The notes: generated by a model from the letters alone, not told the origin. DNA of 64,000 nt from an uncultured Terriglobales bacterium (GCA_955652395.1 CATPBJ010000087.1:17172-81171), one strand, 5' to 3'; shown: positions 34,422-44,289, numbered from the stretch's first letter. Program-made: numbers and translations.

Positions 34422-35323
34422 GCCGTCACCTCAACCTTCTGGTAGGCAGTCCCGCTGTTGCGATGGACCATGGCGAACTTGTCGGTCAGGGCCAGGAGGC
34501 TTTCGGCGTGGCCCACGAAAAGGTAGCCCCGGAGATTGAGACAGCGCGCGAATTTTTCCAACAAACGCTTCTGTTCCGGTTCGTCGAAATACATCATTAC
34601 GTTGCGGCAGAAAATCACGTCATTACGCTGTGGCAGGTATTCGGTCTTCAAATTGTGGAAGTCGAAGTGGACGACTTCTTTCAGGGCCTTCTTAATGGCG
34701 TAACGGTCACCGGTTTTGTCGAAGTAGCGCAACCGGTAGCTGTAATCCACGCTCGCCATTTGAGTTTCGGAATAAATGCCTTCCTGGGCCGCCCGCAGGA
34801 CGGAGTAGCTGATGTCGCTGGCGATGATCTCGACCTTCCAGGGTGGAGGAATCAAAGGCTTGGGTGAAGGCGTGGCTGCGGACTGCGGATGGCGCAGATA
34901 GTAATAAGCCAGGCTGTCAGCGATGAGCATGGCCAGCGTGTAAGGCTCCTGGCCGGTGGAGCAACCCGCGCTCCAGATGCGCAACGAGTAATCCCGCTGC
35001 GCCTGTTTACGGCGAATCAGGTCGTCGAGGATATGCTTGTGGAACAAATCCAATTGGGCCTTATTGCGGAAGAAGCTGGTCTCGTTGACGGTCAGATTTT
35101 CCAGCAGCCGGGTCAGCTCGTGCTTGCCTTCCTTGGAAATCAGAAGGCGGTAGTAACTGTAGAAAGAATCGAGTTGACATTCCTTAAGACGGCGCTGCAG
35201 GCGATCCTGAAGGAAGTGGGTGCGCCGCTCGTCGAAGTGCATGCCGCACTCCTGGTAGACGAGCACCTGCAGAAGCTTCAGTTCAGCCTCGGTAAACTGC
35301 GCAGGTATGCTGGATGTGCCCAT
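34418..35323 (-). CDS. cheR: Chemotaxis protein methyltransferase CheR
   Basis: 301 residues: N-terminal helical domain (LKLLQVLVYQECGMHFDERR), then the SAM-dependent methyltransferase domain (IWSAGCSTGQEPYTLAM, IIASDIS, DVIFCRNVMMYFD, LFVGHAESL). It methylates receptor glutamates. An insertion of about 15 residues with Pro-rich sequence (HPQSAATPSPKPLIPPP) follows the SAM motif. The start is the ATG at 35323, 37 nt after the cheW stop. Confidence 0.95.
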   Translation of the reverse strand: MGTSSIPAQFTEAELKLLQVLVYQECGMHFDERRTHFLQDRLQRRLKECQLDSFYSYYRLLISKEGKHELTRLLENLTVNETSFFRNKAQLDLFHKHILDDLIRRKQAQRDYSLRIWSAGCSTGQEPYTLAMLIADSLAYYYLRHPQSAATPSPKPLIPPPWKVEIIASDISYSVLRAAQEGIYSETQMASVDYSYRLRYFDKTGDRYAIKKALKEVVHFDFHNLKTEYLPQRNDVIFCRNVMMYFDEPEQKRLLEKFARCLNLRGYLFVGHAESLLALTDKFAMVHRNSGTAYQKVEVTA

Positions 35324-35360
35324 GAGTCCCGGTTCGTCCCTTATGCCATGTCGGAGACCG

Positions 35361-35861
35361 CTACTTGCCTGCGGCAGCGCTGCGTGCCTCAGCGTTTGCC
35401 AGCTCTGCTTGTTCTCTTCGGGCCGCGCCGCTCTCCAGCAACTTGGCCATGTCCAGCAACACGATCAGGCGGCCCTTGTACTTACCGAGACCGGTCACGC
35501 AGTTGAGTCTGCCGTCCTGCAAAGTTGCCGGAGAGGGCTCGATCTCCGCCGCGGGAATTTTGATGACCTCCGAAGCGGAATCCACAATCAATCCGCAGAG
35601 CCGCCCGCCATGTTCCACCACTAGAATGCGGTTGCGGCGGTTCAGCACCGTCTTCGGCTCGCCAAAACGTTTGCGCAGATCAATGACCGAAACAATCTTG
35701 CCCCGGAGATTGATCACGCCTTCCATGTAGTCAGGAGCGTCAGGCACAGCCGTGATCTCGGGTACGCGCACGATCTCGTGCAATGAGGTGATAGGCACGC
35801 CGTAGGTCTCACGCCCCACCTGGAATCCGACAATGTGCAATTCAGGGTTCATGGTGGACAT
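35361..35861 (-). CDS. cheW: Chemotaxis coupling protein CheW
   Basis: 166 residues of the CheW fold: HIVGFQVGRETYGVPITSLHEIVRV, APDYMEGVINLRGKIVSVIDLRKRFG and LCGLIVDSASEVIKI. It bridges MCP and CheA. The ATG at 35861 overlaps the MCP stop by one base (TGATG), indicating coupled translation. An Ala-rich 20-residue tail follows the domain. Confidence 0.93.
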   Translation of the reverse strand: MSTMNPELHIVGFQVGRETYGVPITSLHEIVRVPEITAVPDAPDYMEGVINLRGKIVSVIDLRKRFGEPKTVLNRRNRILVVEHGGRLCGLIVDSASEVIKIPAAEIEPSPATLQDGRLNCVTGLGKYKGRLIVLLDMAKLLESGAARREQAELANAEARSAAAGK

Positions 35862-37849
35862 CAAGCCCGGGCGCCGGCCGCGGCGCGCCGGGCATTGACC
35901 GCCGCCGCTTGTCCTTCGTGGCGCGAGGGAACACGTTCGGTTTGCTCGAGAGCGAAACGGTGCATGGCATCCAGCAACTCGCGGGACATCTTCGACATTT
36001 GCTCGGCTGAGGCCGCCAGCTCGGTCGAACCCGAGGTCGTCTGCTGCACCAGTTCGCGCATACGCTCCATGGCCTTAACCACAGCCTGGGCGCCGGAAGC
36101 CTGTTCCTCAACCGCGGAGTTGATCTCGTGCGTGATTTCGTTCAGGCGAGTCGTGGCGCGTGCGATCTGCGAAGAGCCGTGCGACTGCTCGTTGGTGGCA
36201 GCGCCGATCTCCTGGGCGAACTTGTAGACTTCGGTCACCACGTTGGAGATCTTGCGCAGCGCCGCGTTGAGCTCCTGGCCCAGACCGAGACCGTCGTTCA
36301 CAATGCCGGTGCTCCGATCCATGTTCTCCACGGCTTTGCGCGCTTCTTTCTGGATGCTCTGAATGAGTTCGGAAATTTCCTTGGTGGACTGGGCCGACTT
36401 TTCTGCCAGCTTGCGGACTTCGTCGGCGACCACGGCGAATCCCAGACCATGCTCGCCGGCGCGCGCAGCTTCGATGGCGGCGTTCAGGGCCAGCAGGTTG
36501 GTCTGCTCCGCGAGATCGTCAATGACCTCGATGATTTTGCCGATGTCGTCGGCTCGTTGCCCGAGCACATCGATAATTTCGCCGGAAGAACGGATGGTGA
36601 CGTTGATCTTGTTCAGTCCGTCCGTAGCCTTCTCCATGGTGTTGATGCCGCTATGGACCTCTTCGCGCGACCGGTTCGAGATGTCGAGCAGGACCTTGGC
36701 GGTATCCGCCACGCGTTGAATCGAGGCCACCATCTGGTCGATGGATGCGGAAGTCTCGCTTACGCTCGAAGCCTGGGTCTGAGTGTTCTTCACCATGTTC
36801 TGCACGTTGACGCTCATTTCGTGCATGGTGCTGGTCACTTCGTCGATAGCAGAAGCGGTTTGCAGGCTGACTTTGGCTGAATCATCCGAGGCGCCGGCCA
36901 CCTGGCTGGAAGCGCTGGCCACCTGGGATGCGGCGTCGCGCACGTTGCGCACCAGGTTTCTCAAACCATCGACCATGCGCACAAAAGCATTGCCCAGGGT
37001 GTCATCCTTGGAGCGGGGTTTGACGTCAACCGAAAGATTTCCGCCTGCGATGGCCTCGGAGACCGATGCCATCTCCCTGAGGTAGCCGACCATGCTGTTG
37101 AAGGTTCGACCCAGCTCGCCGATCTCGTCTTCTCGCTTGATATCGATTTCGTGATCCAGGTCTCCCGCAGTGCCAATCTGCTTGGTGACCTTCATCAGGT
37201 CGCCAAGCGGTTCGGTAATGGATCTGGCGGTACGGAAGGCAATGACGCTGCCGAGAATCAGCGCGGCCAGCGTGCCCAGGAGCGCGATTCCGACGGTCCA
37301 ATTGCTGGCCGAATCATCACTCTGGCGCCGCTCTTCGAGCACGCGCTTGCTTTCCTGGTCCGCCAGGTCAAGATATTCGGTGGAGTTCTTCACCCACGAA
37401 CTGGCATCTTTCTGCAGATAGAAGATCTGCAGTTCGGCCACGGTGGAGTTTCCCTGATCCACCTCTTTCCGCTTTTGCATGAGCGGTTCAGCGAAGTCCC
37501 GGGCCCAGTTCTGTTCCGTCTGTTGTACTTTCGCCAGCGCAGTTCGCTGTTGCTCGGATGTGGCCAGAGCCGTCGTGCTCTGCATCCGGTCAACCAGGAG
37601 GTGGACGCCCTCATTTACATGGTCGGATTCGCGGCTGTCTCCGCTGAGCAGATAGTTGGTCAGATAGAGCCGATTCTGCATCATCTGAAATCTGATCCGG
37701 TCCGTGGCCTCCGCGAGTTGCAGGGCCTGGGAGGCCGCGGCCTTAGCACTGTGTTCGCGGTAGACGGCGGCCAGGTTTACGGCAAACAGCACCACGACCA
37801 TGGCGAGCACCGCTCCGAAGCTCACATAAAGTTTTCTGCCGATCGTCAT
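35861..37849 (-). CDS. Methyl-accepting chemotaxis protein
   Basis: 662 residues. TM1 at about 10-30, a four-helix-bundle-like sensor region (about 31-185), TM2 at about 186-210 (VGIALLGTLAALILGSVIAF), HAMP at about 211-265, then the signalling domain with the conserved hairpin tip IIEVIDDLAEQTNLLALNAAIEAA (split over residues 460-490) and ADEVRKLAEKSA. It has no C-terminal pentapeptide for CheR tethering. GGAGG lies 7 nt before the ATG at 37849. It is the receptor for the downstream cheW-R-A-B-Y-X genes. No flagellar or pilus gene is in the window, so the output is unknown. Confidence 0.94.
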   Translation of the reverse strand: MTIGRKLYVSFGAVLAMVVVLFAVNLAAVYREHSAKAAASQALQLAEATDRIRFQMMQNRLYLTNYLLSGDSRESDHVNEGVHLLVDRMQSTTALATSEQQRTALAKVQQTEQNWARDFAEPLMQKRKEVDQGNSTVAELQIFYLQKDASSWVKNSTEYLDLADQESKRVLEERRQSDDSASNWTVGIALLGTLAALILGSVIAFRTARSITEPLGDLMKVTKQIGTAGDLDHEIDIKREDEIGELGRTFNSMVGYLREMASVSEAIAGGNLSVDVKPRSKDDTLGNAFVRMVDGLRNLVRNVRDAASQVASASSQVAGASDDSAKVSLQTASAIDEVTSTMHEMSVNVQNMVKNTQTQASSVSETSASIDQMVASIQRVADTAKVLLDISNRSREEVHSGINTMEKATDGLNKINVTIRSSGEIIDVLGQRADDIGKIIEVIDDLAEQTNLLALNAAIEAARAGEHGLGFAVVADEVRKLAEKSAQSTKEISELIQSIQKEARKAVENMDRSTGIVNDGLGLGQELNAALRKISNVVTEVYKFAQEIGAATNEQSHGSSQIARATTRLNEITHEINSAVEEQASGAQAVVKAMERMRELVQQTTSGSTELAASAEQMSKMSRELLDAMHRFALEQTERVPSRHEGQAAAVNARRAAAGARA

Positions 37850-37912
37850 GCTCTTCCTCCGCTCTCTGCTGCCGCGCTTTTTGACCTGGGGCGAACCACC
37901 TCGGTTTGGAAC

Positions 37913-38287
37913 TTAGTTTTGCGGCTGAAACTTGAATTCCACGATTCCGCTACTCTCCGTCGGGCCAGTTTCGAATTTCCAGCGCTTCATAGCGTCCATG
38001 GCAGCATCCACCAAAACCGGGTGCCCGCCCACTGGCTTCGAACTCTTCACCGTCCCGTTGGGTGCCACGATGACGGCTAGCCTCACGGTACCGGCAATGC
38101 TCATGCGGCGCGCAATGTCGGGATAAACGGGCGCAACCTTGACCTTGGCTTTGCGTGGTAATTCCTCTGTCTTGGCTTGCTCCTGGGCCAGGACCGGCGA
38201 GGAACCAAACAGCGCTGCTCCCGCGATCGCCAACCAAACTCCCAGAACTGCTCTGGTTACCCACTGTCGCAGCGCCGCTAAACGCAC
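37913..38287 (-). CDS. Small exported TonB C-terminal-domain protein
   Basis: 124 residues: a signal peptide (VTRAVLGVWLAIAGAALFG, cleavage after VLA), then a TonB_C fold (KVAPVYPDIARRMSIAGTVRL, PNGTVKSSKPVGGHPVLVDAA, AMKRWKFETG). It has no membrane-spanning energy-transducing segment once processed and no Pro-rich spacer, so it is not a classical TonB. The GTG at 38287 is chosen over an upstream TTG because AGGAG sits 6 nt before it and it starts the signal peptide cleanly. It lies 63 nt upstream of the MCP gene on the same strand. Confidence 0.82.
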   Translation of the reverse strand: MRLAALRQWVTRAVLGVWLAIAGAALFGSSPVLAQEQAKTEELPRKAKVKVAPVYPDIARRMSIAGTVRLAVIVAPNGTVKSSKPVGGHPVLVDAAMDAMKRWKFETGPTESSGIVEFKFQPQN

Positions 38288-38609
38288 AAGATTCTCCTGT
38301 CTCCTAGGCAAACGGGAAATTCCCTATGCGCTCAAGTGCAATGCCGATGCCAGCCCGAAGGGGGCTGCCTCCAGAGGCAACGATCAGACGTAAGTTGTTT
38401 TATTTAAATCGTTTAGTTATTACCAATCGCAAACGGCAAACCTGTCGATGAAGGTTAAGAATCGTCTCATCAACCGGTTGTGCTCTCAGTTTGAGACACA
38501 CTGGCATTGAGCCAGTAGGGATTGTCACCATCTCGGCACCCGACCCCCTTATTCGCTTGACTCAAATTGAGAATGCAGGCTAATTTGCTATATATCAACT
38601 ACTTGTAGA
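38288..38609. other. 322-nt divergent spacer between the che operon and the kinase operon
   Basis: No supported gene. It holds two dyads of the form TCA-N3-TGA: at 38479-38500 (TCTCA-gtt-TGAGA core) and at 38556-38576 (ACTCA-aat-TGAGA core). It also holds a small hairpin CTGGC-attga-GCCAG at about 38501-38515, and AT-rich sequence before the kinase start. The dyads may be activator sites. Both divergent operons could be controlled from here. Confidence 0.6.
38557..38586 (+). promoter_or_regulatory. Possible sigma-70-type promoter for the kinase operon
   Basis: TTGACT (38557-38562) and TAATTT (38581-38586) with an 18-nt spacer, about 24 nt before the predicted start codon. The -10 match is mediocre, and one of the TCA-N3-TGA dyads overlaps the -35. 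Confidence 0.3.
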
Positions 38610-41600
38610 TTGAGTGTGGGTGACGGTGACCCCTTGACCATCTCGGCTGAAGACGCGGCGGCGCAGCGCAACAATCCGCGCTCGGACGACGCTTTTCAAC
38701 GCCTTCTACTCAAGTTCTCGGAAGCCGCAGCTCAAGGCACCGCGGCTCAGGCTTTGATCCGCCTGTTCTGTCAAGCGACTCGCGAATTCTTTCAAGTGGA
38801 TGGCGCCTATTTCTGGCAGAGGGTTTCCGCCGACGAGTTGCTGGGGGCAGAGGCCGATGGTGTGATGGCCGATCGCTTCCGGGGGACGACGGTGAAGGCC
38901 AGCCAAAGTTCGGTGGCAATCGCGGCCGAAGCCATCCGGCAAGAGAAAACCGTCTACGAAAATCAGTTGGATCCCGCCCGCTATCTTATGGCCGCCGAAT
39001 ACCGCGCTCGTTCGATCATGGCGGCGCCTCTGGTGGTAAGCCATGAATCGATCGGAGCGGCGGTCTTTCTGCATTGTTCGGATCCCGACTTTTTTAACCC
39101 CGACCTGGCGGCCAAGGCCACAATCCTGGCCGGACAGCTAGGCAGTCTGCTCGAGGCGAGTCGCCTCACCCAGGTTTCGCGTGAGGAACACCGGCGAACC
39201 AAGATTCTGGTTGAAGTCGCGCAAGCTCTCCACTCCGCGCCCCAGTCCACAGCAGTCGTTGAAGCGGTCGCTGACCGGCTTCGGGTTCTGTTGCGCACCC
39301 GCCTAGTCTGCATGATGCTGCGGGAGGGGACCGGGTTCAGCCTGCGGGCGGTCGCGGCCGAGTCTTCCCAGCTGGCGGCTTCGGTACGGGCCCGGCATGA
39401 TCGCCGCGGACTGCAGTTTGCCGCAGACCTGGCCGGCCGCGCAGTGTCGGCGGGCGAGCCCATTAGTGTGGCCATTGATCCCGCTACCCACGCTTTGGGC
39501 GAACTGGTTCCACCCGGGATGTTGATTGCCGCGCCCTTTCGCACTTCCCTTACCCAGGGCGCAGTTTTGATCTATCCGCGCCAGGAGGGCGTCTTCAGTG
39601 CGGAGGAGAAATCGCTGATTTCCGTGGTCACCGGTTTTGCGGCGGTGGCCATCGCCAACGCGGAACTCTACAGCACGGCCCGGGCGCGGGCTTATGAGCT
39701 CCACCAATTACTGGACATCTCGGCGGAGCTCGGCTCGATCGGCCAGTTGGATAAGTTCCTGCAGCAGTTTGCCCTGCGTGCCGCGGATTTCCTCGGCTTT
39801 GGACGCGGCTTCATCGGGTTGCTGGAGAATGGTGCCTTCCACGTGCGCTGGGCGGCCGAAAGTGGCCAACCCAAACGAGTAGATTTTCTGCTCCCGGCCG
39901 GACCCGCCAGCCGGGCGCTCCTCAACAAGGAGGTTTTCTGGTCAGACGAGCCCGGCAAGGTCCCCGGCATAAACCTGGAAATCTTGACCCAGTTCGATGT
40001 ACGGCAGTTGTTGACCGTCCCTCTTCTCGATACCGAGGGCGAAGTCCTGGGAATGTTCGGCGTGATGGACCGGATCGATCAGGCCGGCATCTCGGAAGAG
40101 GAGATTCGTCGTGCCCGCGCTTTGGCGGCGCAGGTTGCGGTGGCGTTGGAGGTGACTCGCAATCTACATCAATCCGAACAGCACCGCCGCCGGGCCGAGT
40201 CACTGATGGGATTGGCCCTCGAACTCAACGGCCATCTGAGGCTTCCTGACTTTGCCCGGCGCTTCGTCGCCCGTGCCGCCGACGTTCTGGGTGCACGTCA
40301 GGCTGCGCTGGTGGTCAAACAAGGGACCGGCATGGAAACCCTGGTCATCCGGGGTGCTGACGGAGGTGAGATTCAGGAACGTTCGTTGCTGCGACGGTTC
40401 AGCCATGCCATCGAAGAAGCCCTGGCGCGACATCAGGGTACGATTGTCTCTTGCAGCGCGACGGAATTGTTCGGTGCAGCGCTCACCTCCGAACTGGGTG
40501 CAAGCCACGCCACCCTGGTGCGGCTACTGGGTGCGTCGGGAGAATTGGTTGGTGTGCTGTGCCTGGGAGACCGCGAACAGCCCTTAGCCGACGAGGACGA
40601 CCAGGTTCTGCAAGCCATCGCGGGACACGCCGCCGTGGCATTGGAAAATGCCCGCCTGTTTACCCGCATGGATCAGGCGAATCGGCACTGGGTTGAGATT
40701 TTCGACGCCATTAGCGATTTCATCGTGGCCCATGATGAGGCCGGGAACGTTTTGCGCGTAAACCGATCGCTGGCTGAGTTCATCGGAGTGCAGCCACAGG
40801 CGCTCATCGGGGTCAACATGTCTGCCCTGCTGGCCATGGGCGACGCCCCGCCACCGCGCTCCTGTCCGTTCTGCCGCAGCACCACGGAGGGGGATGACGA
40901 GTATGTCCATCCCGTGCTGGAACGTACCTACCTGGTTTCTACGTCGAGGGTACACGGCGCCAGCAGCGAGGGCATGCAGACCATCCATGTGCTGAAGGAC
41001 ATCAGCGATCGCCTGGAAGTGGAGCAGCGATACCGGGAACTGTTCGACAACATTCAGGAGGGACTGTTCTTTTCCACGCCCGACGGCCGCTTCATCGAGG
41101 TCAACGACGCACTGGTTCGCATGCTTGGCTACGGCAGCCGGGAAGAGTTGCTGCAGGCCGACGTAAGCACCCAGGTTTATTTCTCCGCTGAGGGCCATCA
41201 GGAACTTGCCCGGGAGATGGAGCAACAAGGCGTTGTGCGCAACCACGAGGAGACGCTCCGCCGTCGCGACGGATCTACGGTTTATGTCCTCATCAATGCT
41301 TTCGCAGTACGCGACACCCAGGGGCGGGTCACGCAGTTCCGCGGCCTGATGCTGGACATCAGCGGGTTAAAGAACTTCCAGGCAGAGTTGCAGCGGGAGC
41401 GGGACTTCTCGGGCAAGATTCTGAACAACACCCAAAGCCTGATCCTGGTGGCGGATACCGCGGGACTGATCAGTTACGCCAACCGGCGCTGGCACGATAT
41501 GGGCTACGAACAGAAGCAATTGCTGGGACGGCCCCTGGAACACCTGGTGGCGCCAGCCCGGCGCAGTATTCTCACCGAGGCCCTGAGCGCTACGCTCGCC

Positions 41601-42488
41601 GGACGCCAGGTGGATAATCTGGAACTGCAGATCCTGCGTGGGGACAGCAGAATCGGCCACTTTTCCGTCAACCTCAGTCCCATGCGCGACGAGCAGTCGC
41701 ATGTAATTAGCCTGGTTGTGGTGATGACCGACGTCACTGATGCCGCCAGCCTGCAGTCGAAACTGATGCACGCCGAAAAAATGGCGGCGGTGGGCCAGCT
41801 GGTTTCCGGTGTGGCGCACGAAGTCAATAATCCGCTTACCGCCATTCTCGGTTTTGCCGATCTGCTGATGGAAAATTCTGAACTGCCAGAAAGCGCCCGC
41901 AAAGATATGCGGGTCATCCTGCAGGAGGCCCAGCGCACCAAGCAGATTGTCCAGAACCTGCTCAGCTTTGCCCGCCAGATGCCGCCACAAAGAAAGGCTT
42001 TGCAGCTGAACCCAATTTTGCGGCGGACGGTGCAACTGCGCTCTTACGATTTCCAAAGCCACGGAGTGGAAGTCATCGAGCAGCTGGATCAGGGACTGCC
42101 GAGCGTGATCGGGGACTCGCACCAGTTGCAGCAGGTGTTCCTGAATATTCTGAACAACGCATACGACGCCGTAGGCGAAACCGGCCGCCCGGCACGGATT
42201 GAGATTGCGACCACACACAAGGGCACCTCGGTTGAGATTTCCTTTCGCGACAACGGGCCTGGAATCTCGCACCCGGATCGCATTTTCGATCCGTTCTTTA
42301 CCACCAAGGAGGTGGGCAAAGGAACCGGCCTGGGCTTGAGCATCTGCTACGGCATTGTGCACGAGCACGGCGGCGAGATTCTCTGCCAAAACAACACTGG
42401 CGCGCCAGGCGCGACTTTCGTCGTCCGTCTGCCCGCGACCCCAGAAACGGCCTCAGTCGGGGCCGCCGCCGGAGTCATACAACGATGA
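38610..42488 (+). CDS. Multi-GAF/PAS sensor histidine kinase
   Basis: 1292 residues, soluble (no membrane helix). Four consecutive GAF-like domains (about 30-190, 200-350, 365-515, 525-680), three PAS domains (about 690-805, 810-925, 930-1045), HisKA with phospho-His1070 in SGVAHEVNNPLTAILGFADLL, and HATPase_c to the end (N-box NILNNAYDAV, G-boxes DNGPGIS and KGTGLGLSICYGI). The first PAS carries a CPFC pair. There is no receiver domain; two receivers follow as separate genes. Its TGA overlaps the next ATG. The TTG start at 38610 is weakly supported; a GTG two codons on is also possible. It is likely to phosphorylate one or both downstream regulators. Confidence 0.92.
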   Translation: MSVGDGDPLTISAEDAAAQRNNPRSDDAFQRLLLKFSEAAAQGTAAQALIRLFCQATREFFQVDGAYFWQRVSADELLGAEADGVMADRFRGTTVKASQSSVAIAAEAIRQEKTVYENQLDPARYLMAAEYRARSIMAAPLVVSHESIGAAVFLHCSDPDFFNPDLAAKATILAGQLGSLLEASRLTQVSREEHRRTKILVEVAQALHSAPQSTAVVEAVADRLRVLLRTRLVCMMLREGTGFSLRAVAAESSQLAASVRARHDRRGLQFAADLAGRAVSAGEPISVAIDPATHALGELVPPGMLIAAPFRTSLTQGAVLIYPRQEGVFSAEEKSLISVVTGFAAVAIANAELYSTARARAYELHQLLDISAELGSIGQLDKFLQQFALRAADFLGFGRGFIGLLENGAFHVRWAAESGQPKRVDFLLPAGPASRALLNKEVFWSDEPGKVPGINLEILTQFDVRQLLTVPLLDTEGEVLGMFGVMDRIDQAGISEEEIRRARALAAQVAVALEVTRNLHQSEQHRRRAESLMGLALELNGHLRLPDFARRFVARAADVLGARQAALVVKQGTGMETLVIRGADGGEIQERSLLRRFSHAIEEALARHQGTIVSCSATELFGAALTSELGASHATLVRLLGASGELVGVLCLGDREQPLADEDDQVLQAIAGHAAVALENARLFTRMDQANRHWVEIFDAISDFIVAHDEAGNVLRVNRSLAEFIGVQPQALIGVNMSALLAMGDAPPPRSCPFCRSTTEGDDEYVHPVLERTYLVSTSRVHGASSEGMQTIHVLKDISDRLEVEQRYRELFDNIQEGLFFSTPDGRFIEVNDALVRMLGYGSREELLQADVSTQVYFSAEGHQELAREMEQQGVVRNHEETLRRRDGSTVYVLINAFAVRDTQGRVTQFRGLMLDISGLKNFQAELQRERDFSGKILNNTQSLILVADTAGLISYANRRWHDMGYEQKQLLGRPLEHLVAPARRSILTEALSATLAGRQVDNLELQILRGDSRIGHFSVNLSPMRDEQSHVISLVVVMTDVTDAASLQSKLMHAEKMAAVGQLVSGVAHEVNNPLTAILGFADLLMENSELPESARKDMRVILQEAQRTKQIVQNLLSFARQMPPQRKALQLNPILRRTVQLRSYDFQSHGVEVIEQLDQGLPSVIGDSHQLQQVFLNILNNAYDAVGETGRPARIEIATTHKGTSVEISFRDNGPGISHPDRIFDPFFTTKEVGKGTGLGLSICYGIVHEHGGEILCQNNTGAPGATFVVRLPATPETASVGAAAGVIQR

Positions 42489-42889
42489 CCGCAGAGCCTG
42501 TCACTAAACCTGCAACTCTGCCGGTGTTGCTCATCGAGGATGAGCCCGCCGTGATGGCATACGTCCGAGCTACGCTCGAGCGCAATGGCTACTCCGTGGT
42601 GTGCAGCGAGTCCGGCGCCGATGGCTTGCGACTGCTGGAGTTGGGGGAATTTCTGGGCGTAGTCTCCGACATGCGCACGCCCGGAGGCGTGAACGGAGCC
42701 GATGTCCACGCCTGGGTCGCGCAGAACCGCCCCGAACTGGCCGCCCGCATCGTCTTCATCACTGGCGATATTGCCAACGAAGAAACCGTGGCCACGCTGC
42801 GCGAGACCGGTGCTCCCTGCGTGGAGAAGCCGTTTCGGGTACAGCAGTTCATATCCGTAGTCGAAAAAACCATGGGGAAGGCACTGTGA
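42485..42889 (+). CDS. CheY-like response regulator
   Basis: 134-residue single receiver: VLLIEDEPAVMAYVR acidic pair, phospho-Asp in GVVSDMRTPGG, Thr in VFITGD and Lys in CVEKPFRVQQF. No output domain. It is coupled to the kinase stop (ATGA overlap) and to the following activator (GTGA overlap). It may act as a phosphate sink or shuttle between the kinase and the NtrC-type protein. Confidence 0.9.
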   Translation: MTAEPVTKPATLPVLLIEDEPAVMAYVRATLERNGYSVVCSESGADGLRLLELGEFLGVVSDMRTPGGVNGADVHAWVAQNRPELAARIVFITGDIANEETVATLRETGAPCVEKPFRVQQFISVVEKTMGKAL

Positions 42890-44289
42890 ATGAAGATCTG
42901 CGAATCCGCCTGCTGATTGTTGACGACGAGCAGAGCATCCGCCAGCTGTGTATGACCGTGGGCGAAGCCCTGGGGTTTATCTGCATGGAGGCCGACGGTG
43001 GAGAGTCGGCTCTGGCGCTGCTCGAAGAGCAACCCGCGCACATCATCCTTACCGACATGGTCATGCCCCACATGTCCGGCCTCACCTTTCTCGAAAAGGT
43101 GAAGAAGATGCTGCCCCGCACCGAAGTCGCGGTCATGACCGGTCATGGATCGGTGGAAACCGCAGTCCAGGCCATGAAGCTGGGGGCCTACGACTACATC
43201 AGCAAACCGTTCTCCCCGCTGGAGGAACTGCGTCTCTTCCTCCGCCGCATGGCGGAAAAAGTCCGACTAGTGGAAGAGAACGAGTTCTTGCGCGAGCGCG
43301 TGGATACGGAGACCGAGCTGCATGGAATTGTGGGCGCGTCGGCCAAAATCCAGGACGTGCTGCGCATGATCTCGCGCCTGAAGGACACCCATACGCCGGT
43401 CCTGATCACCGGAGAAAGCGGTACCGGCAAGGAACTGGTGGCTCGTGCCATCCACTTCCGCGGCTCGTTCGCCAAACGTCCCTTCGTCGCTGTGGATTGC
43501 GGGTCGCTGGTCCCCACATTGATCGAGAGCGAACTGTTCGGCTATGAAAGAGGCGCATTCACCGGTGCGGTAAAAGCGAGGACAGGGCTGTTTCAATCGG
43601 CCAACGGCGGAACCATTTTTCTGGATGAAATCGGCGAACTGCCGCAGGAAATGCAGGCTAAGCTGCTGCGCGTCCTGCAGGAGAAAGAAGTGCGTCCGGT
43701 AGGCAGCAACCAGAAGATAAAGGTGGACGTGCGGGTGATTGCCGCCACCAATCGCGACCTCGAGGCCGAATATCGCAACGGAACCTTCCGCAAGGATCTC
43801 TACTTTCGCCTCAACGTGGTTACTGTGCGGCTGCCCTCGCTGCGCGAACGCCGCTCCGACATTCCCATGCTCGCGCACTGGTTCCTGGAACGGTATGCTC
43901 GCGGCGGATCGATTCAGATCACCACCGCAGCCATGAAGTCATTGCTGCAGTATGACTGGCCGGGGAATGTGCGCGAACTGGAGAATTGCATCGAGCGCGC
44001 CGTCGCCCTGGGCGACCGGCGGACCATCGATTTCAGCGACTTGCCACCGTCGATCACCTCCGCCATCCCTGGAGATCAAGGCGCCGACTCTCGGTCATCC
44101 GGACTTACAACGACTGACCTGGAGGACATTGAGCGCGCGACCATCGAGCGGGTCTTCGAGCAGGTAAAGGGTGATAAGGCGCTTGCCGGAAAGATGCTAG
44201 GCGTCAGCCGGGCCACCCTCTATCGCAAGCTGAAGCGCTACAACATCGGAGCTCGGGAAGCACCTGCGCAGGTCCAGGCGCTGCAGTAG
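42886..44289 (+). CDS. NtrC-family sigma-54-dependent response regulator
   Basis: 467 residues: receiver (LLIVDDEQSIRQL, phospho-Asp in IILTDMVMPHMSG, Lys in SKPFSPLEEL), AAA+ sigma-54 activation domain (Walker A GESGTGKELVARAIH, the sigma-54-contact loop ERGAFTGAV, GGTIFLDEIGELP, WPGNVRELENCIERAV), and a Fis-type HTH at the end (LAGKMLGVSRATLYRKLKRY). The GTG start at 42886 overlaps the previous stop; an open frame further upstream is just the overlap. It activates sigma-54 promoters when phosphorylated. The TCA-N3-TGA dyads nearby are candidate binding sites. Confidence 0.94.
   Translation: MNEDLRIRLLIVDDEQSIRQLCMTVGEALGFICMEADGGESALALLEEQPAHIILTDMVMPHMSGLTFLEKVKKMLPRTEVAVMTGHGSVETAVQAMKLGAYDYISKPFSPLEELRLFLRRMAEKVRLVEENEFLRERVDTETELHGIVGASAKIQDVLRMISRLKDTHTPVLITGESGTGKELVARAIHFRGSFAKRPFVAVDCGSLVPTLIESELFGYERGAFTGAVKARTGLFQSANGGTIFLDEIGELPQEMQAKLLRVLQEKEVRPVGSNQKIKVDVRVIAATNRDLEAEYRNGTFRKDLYFRLNVVTVRLPSLRERRSDIPMLAHWFLERYARGGSIQITTAAMKSLLQYDWPGNVRELENCIERAVALGDRRTIDFSDLPPSITSAIPGDQGADSRSSGLTTTDLEDIERATIERVFEQVKGDKALAGKMLGVSRATLYRKLKRYNIGAREAPAQVQALQ

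Noticed and set aside
38425..38500. Possible c-di-GMP (GEMM) riboswitch in the spacer before the kinase gene, from the text GGCAAACCTGTCGA and AAGGTT
   Set aside because: The downstream GGGACGCAAAGCC core and paired arms are absent.
42601..42885. 95-residue N-terminal extension of the NtrC-type regulator
   Set aside because: It lies in an alternate frame of the preceding receiver gene; the GTG at 42886 with a GTGA overlap is the natural start.
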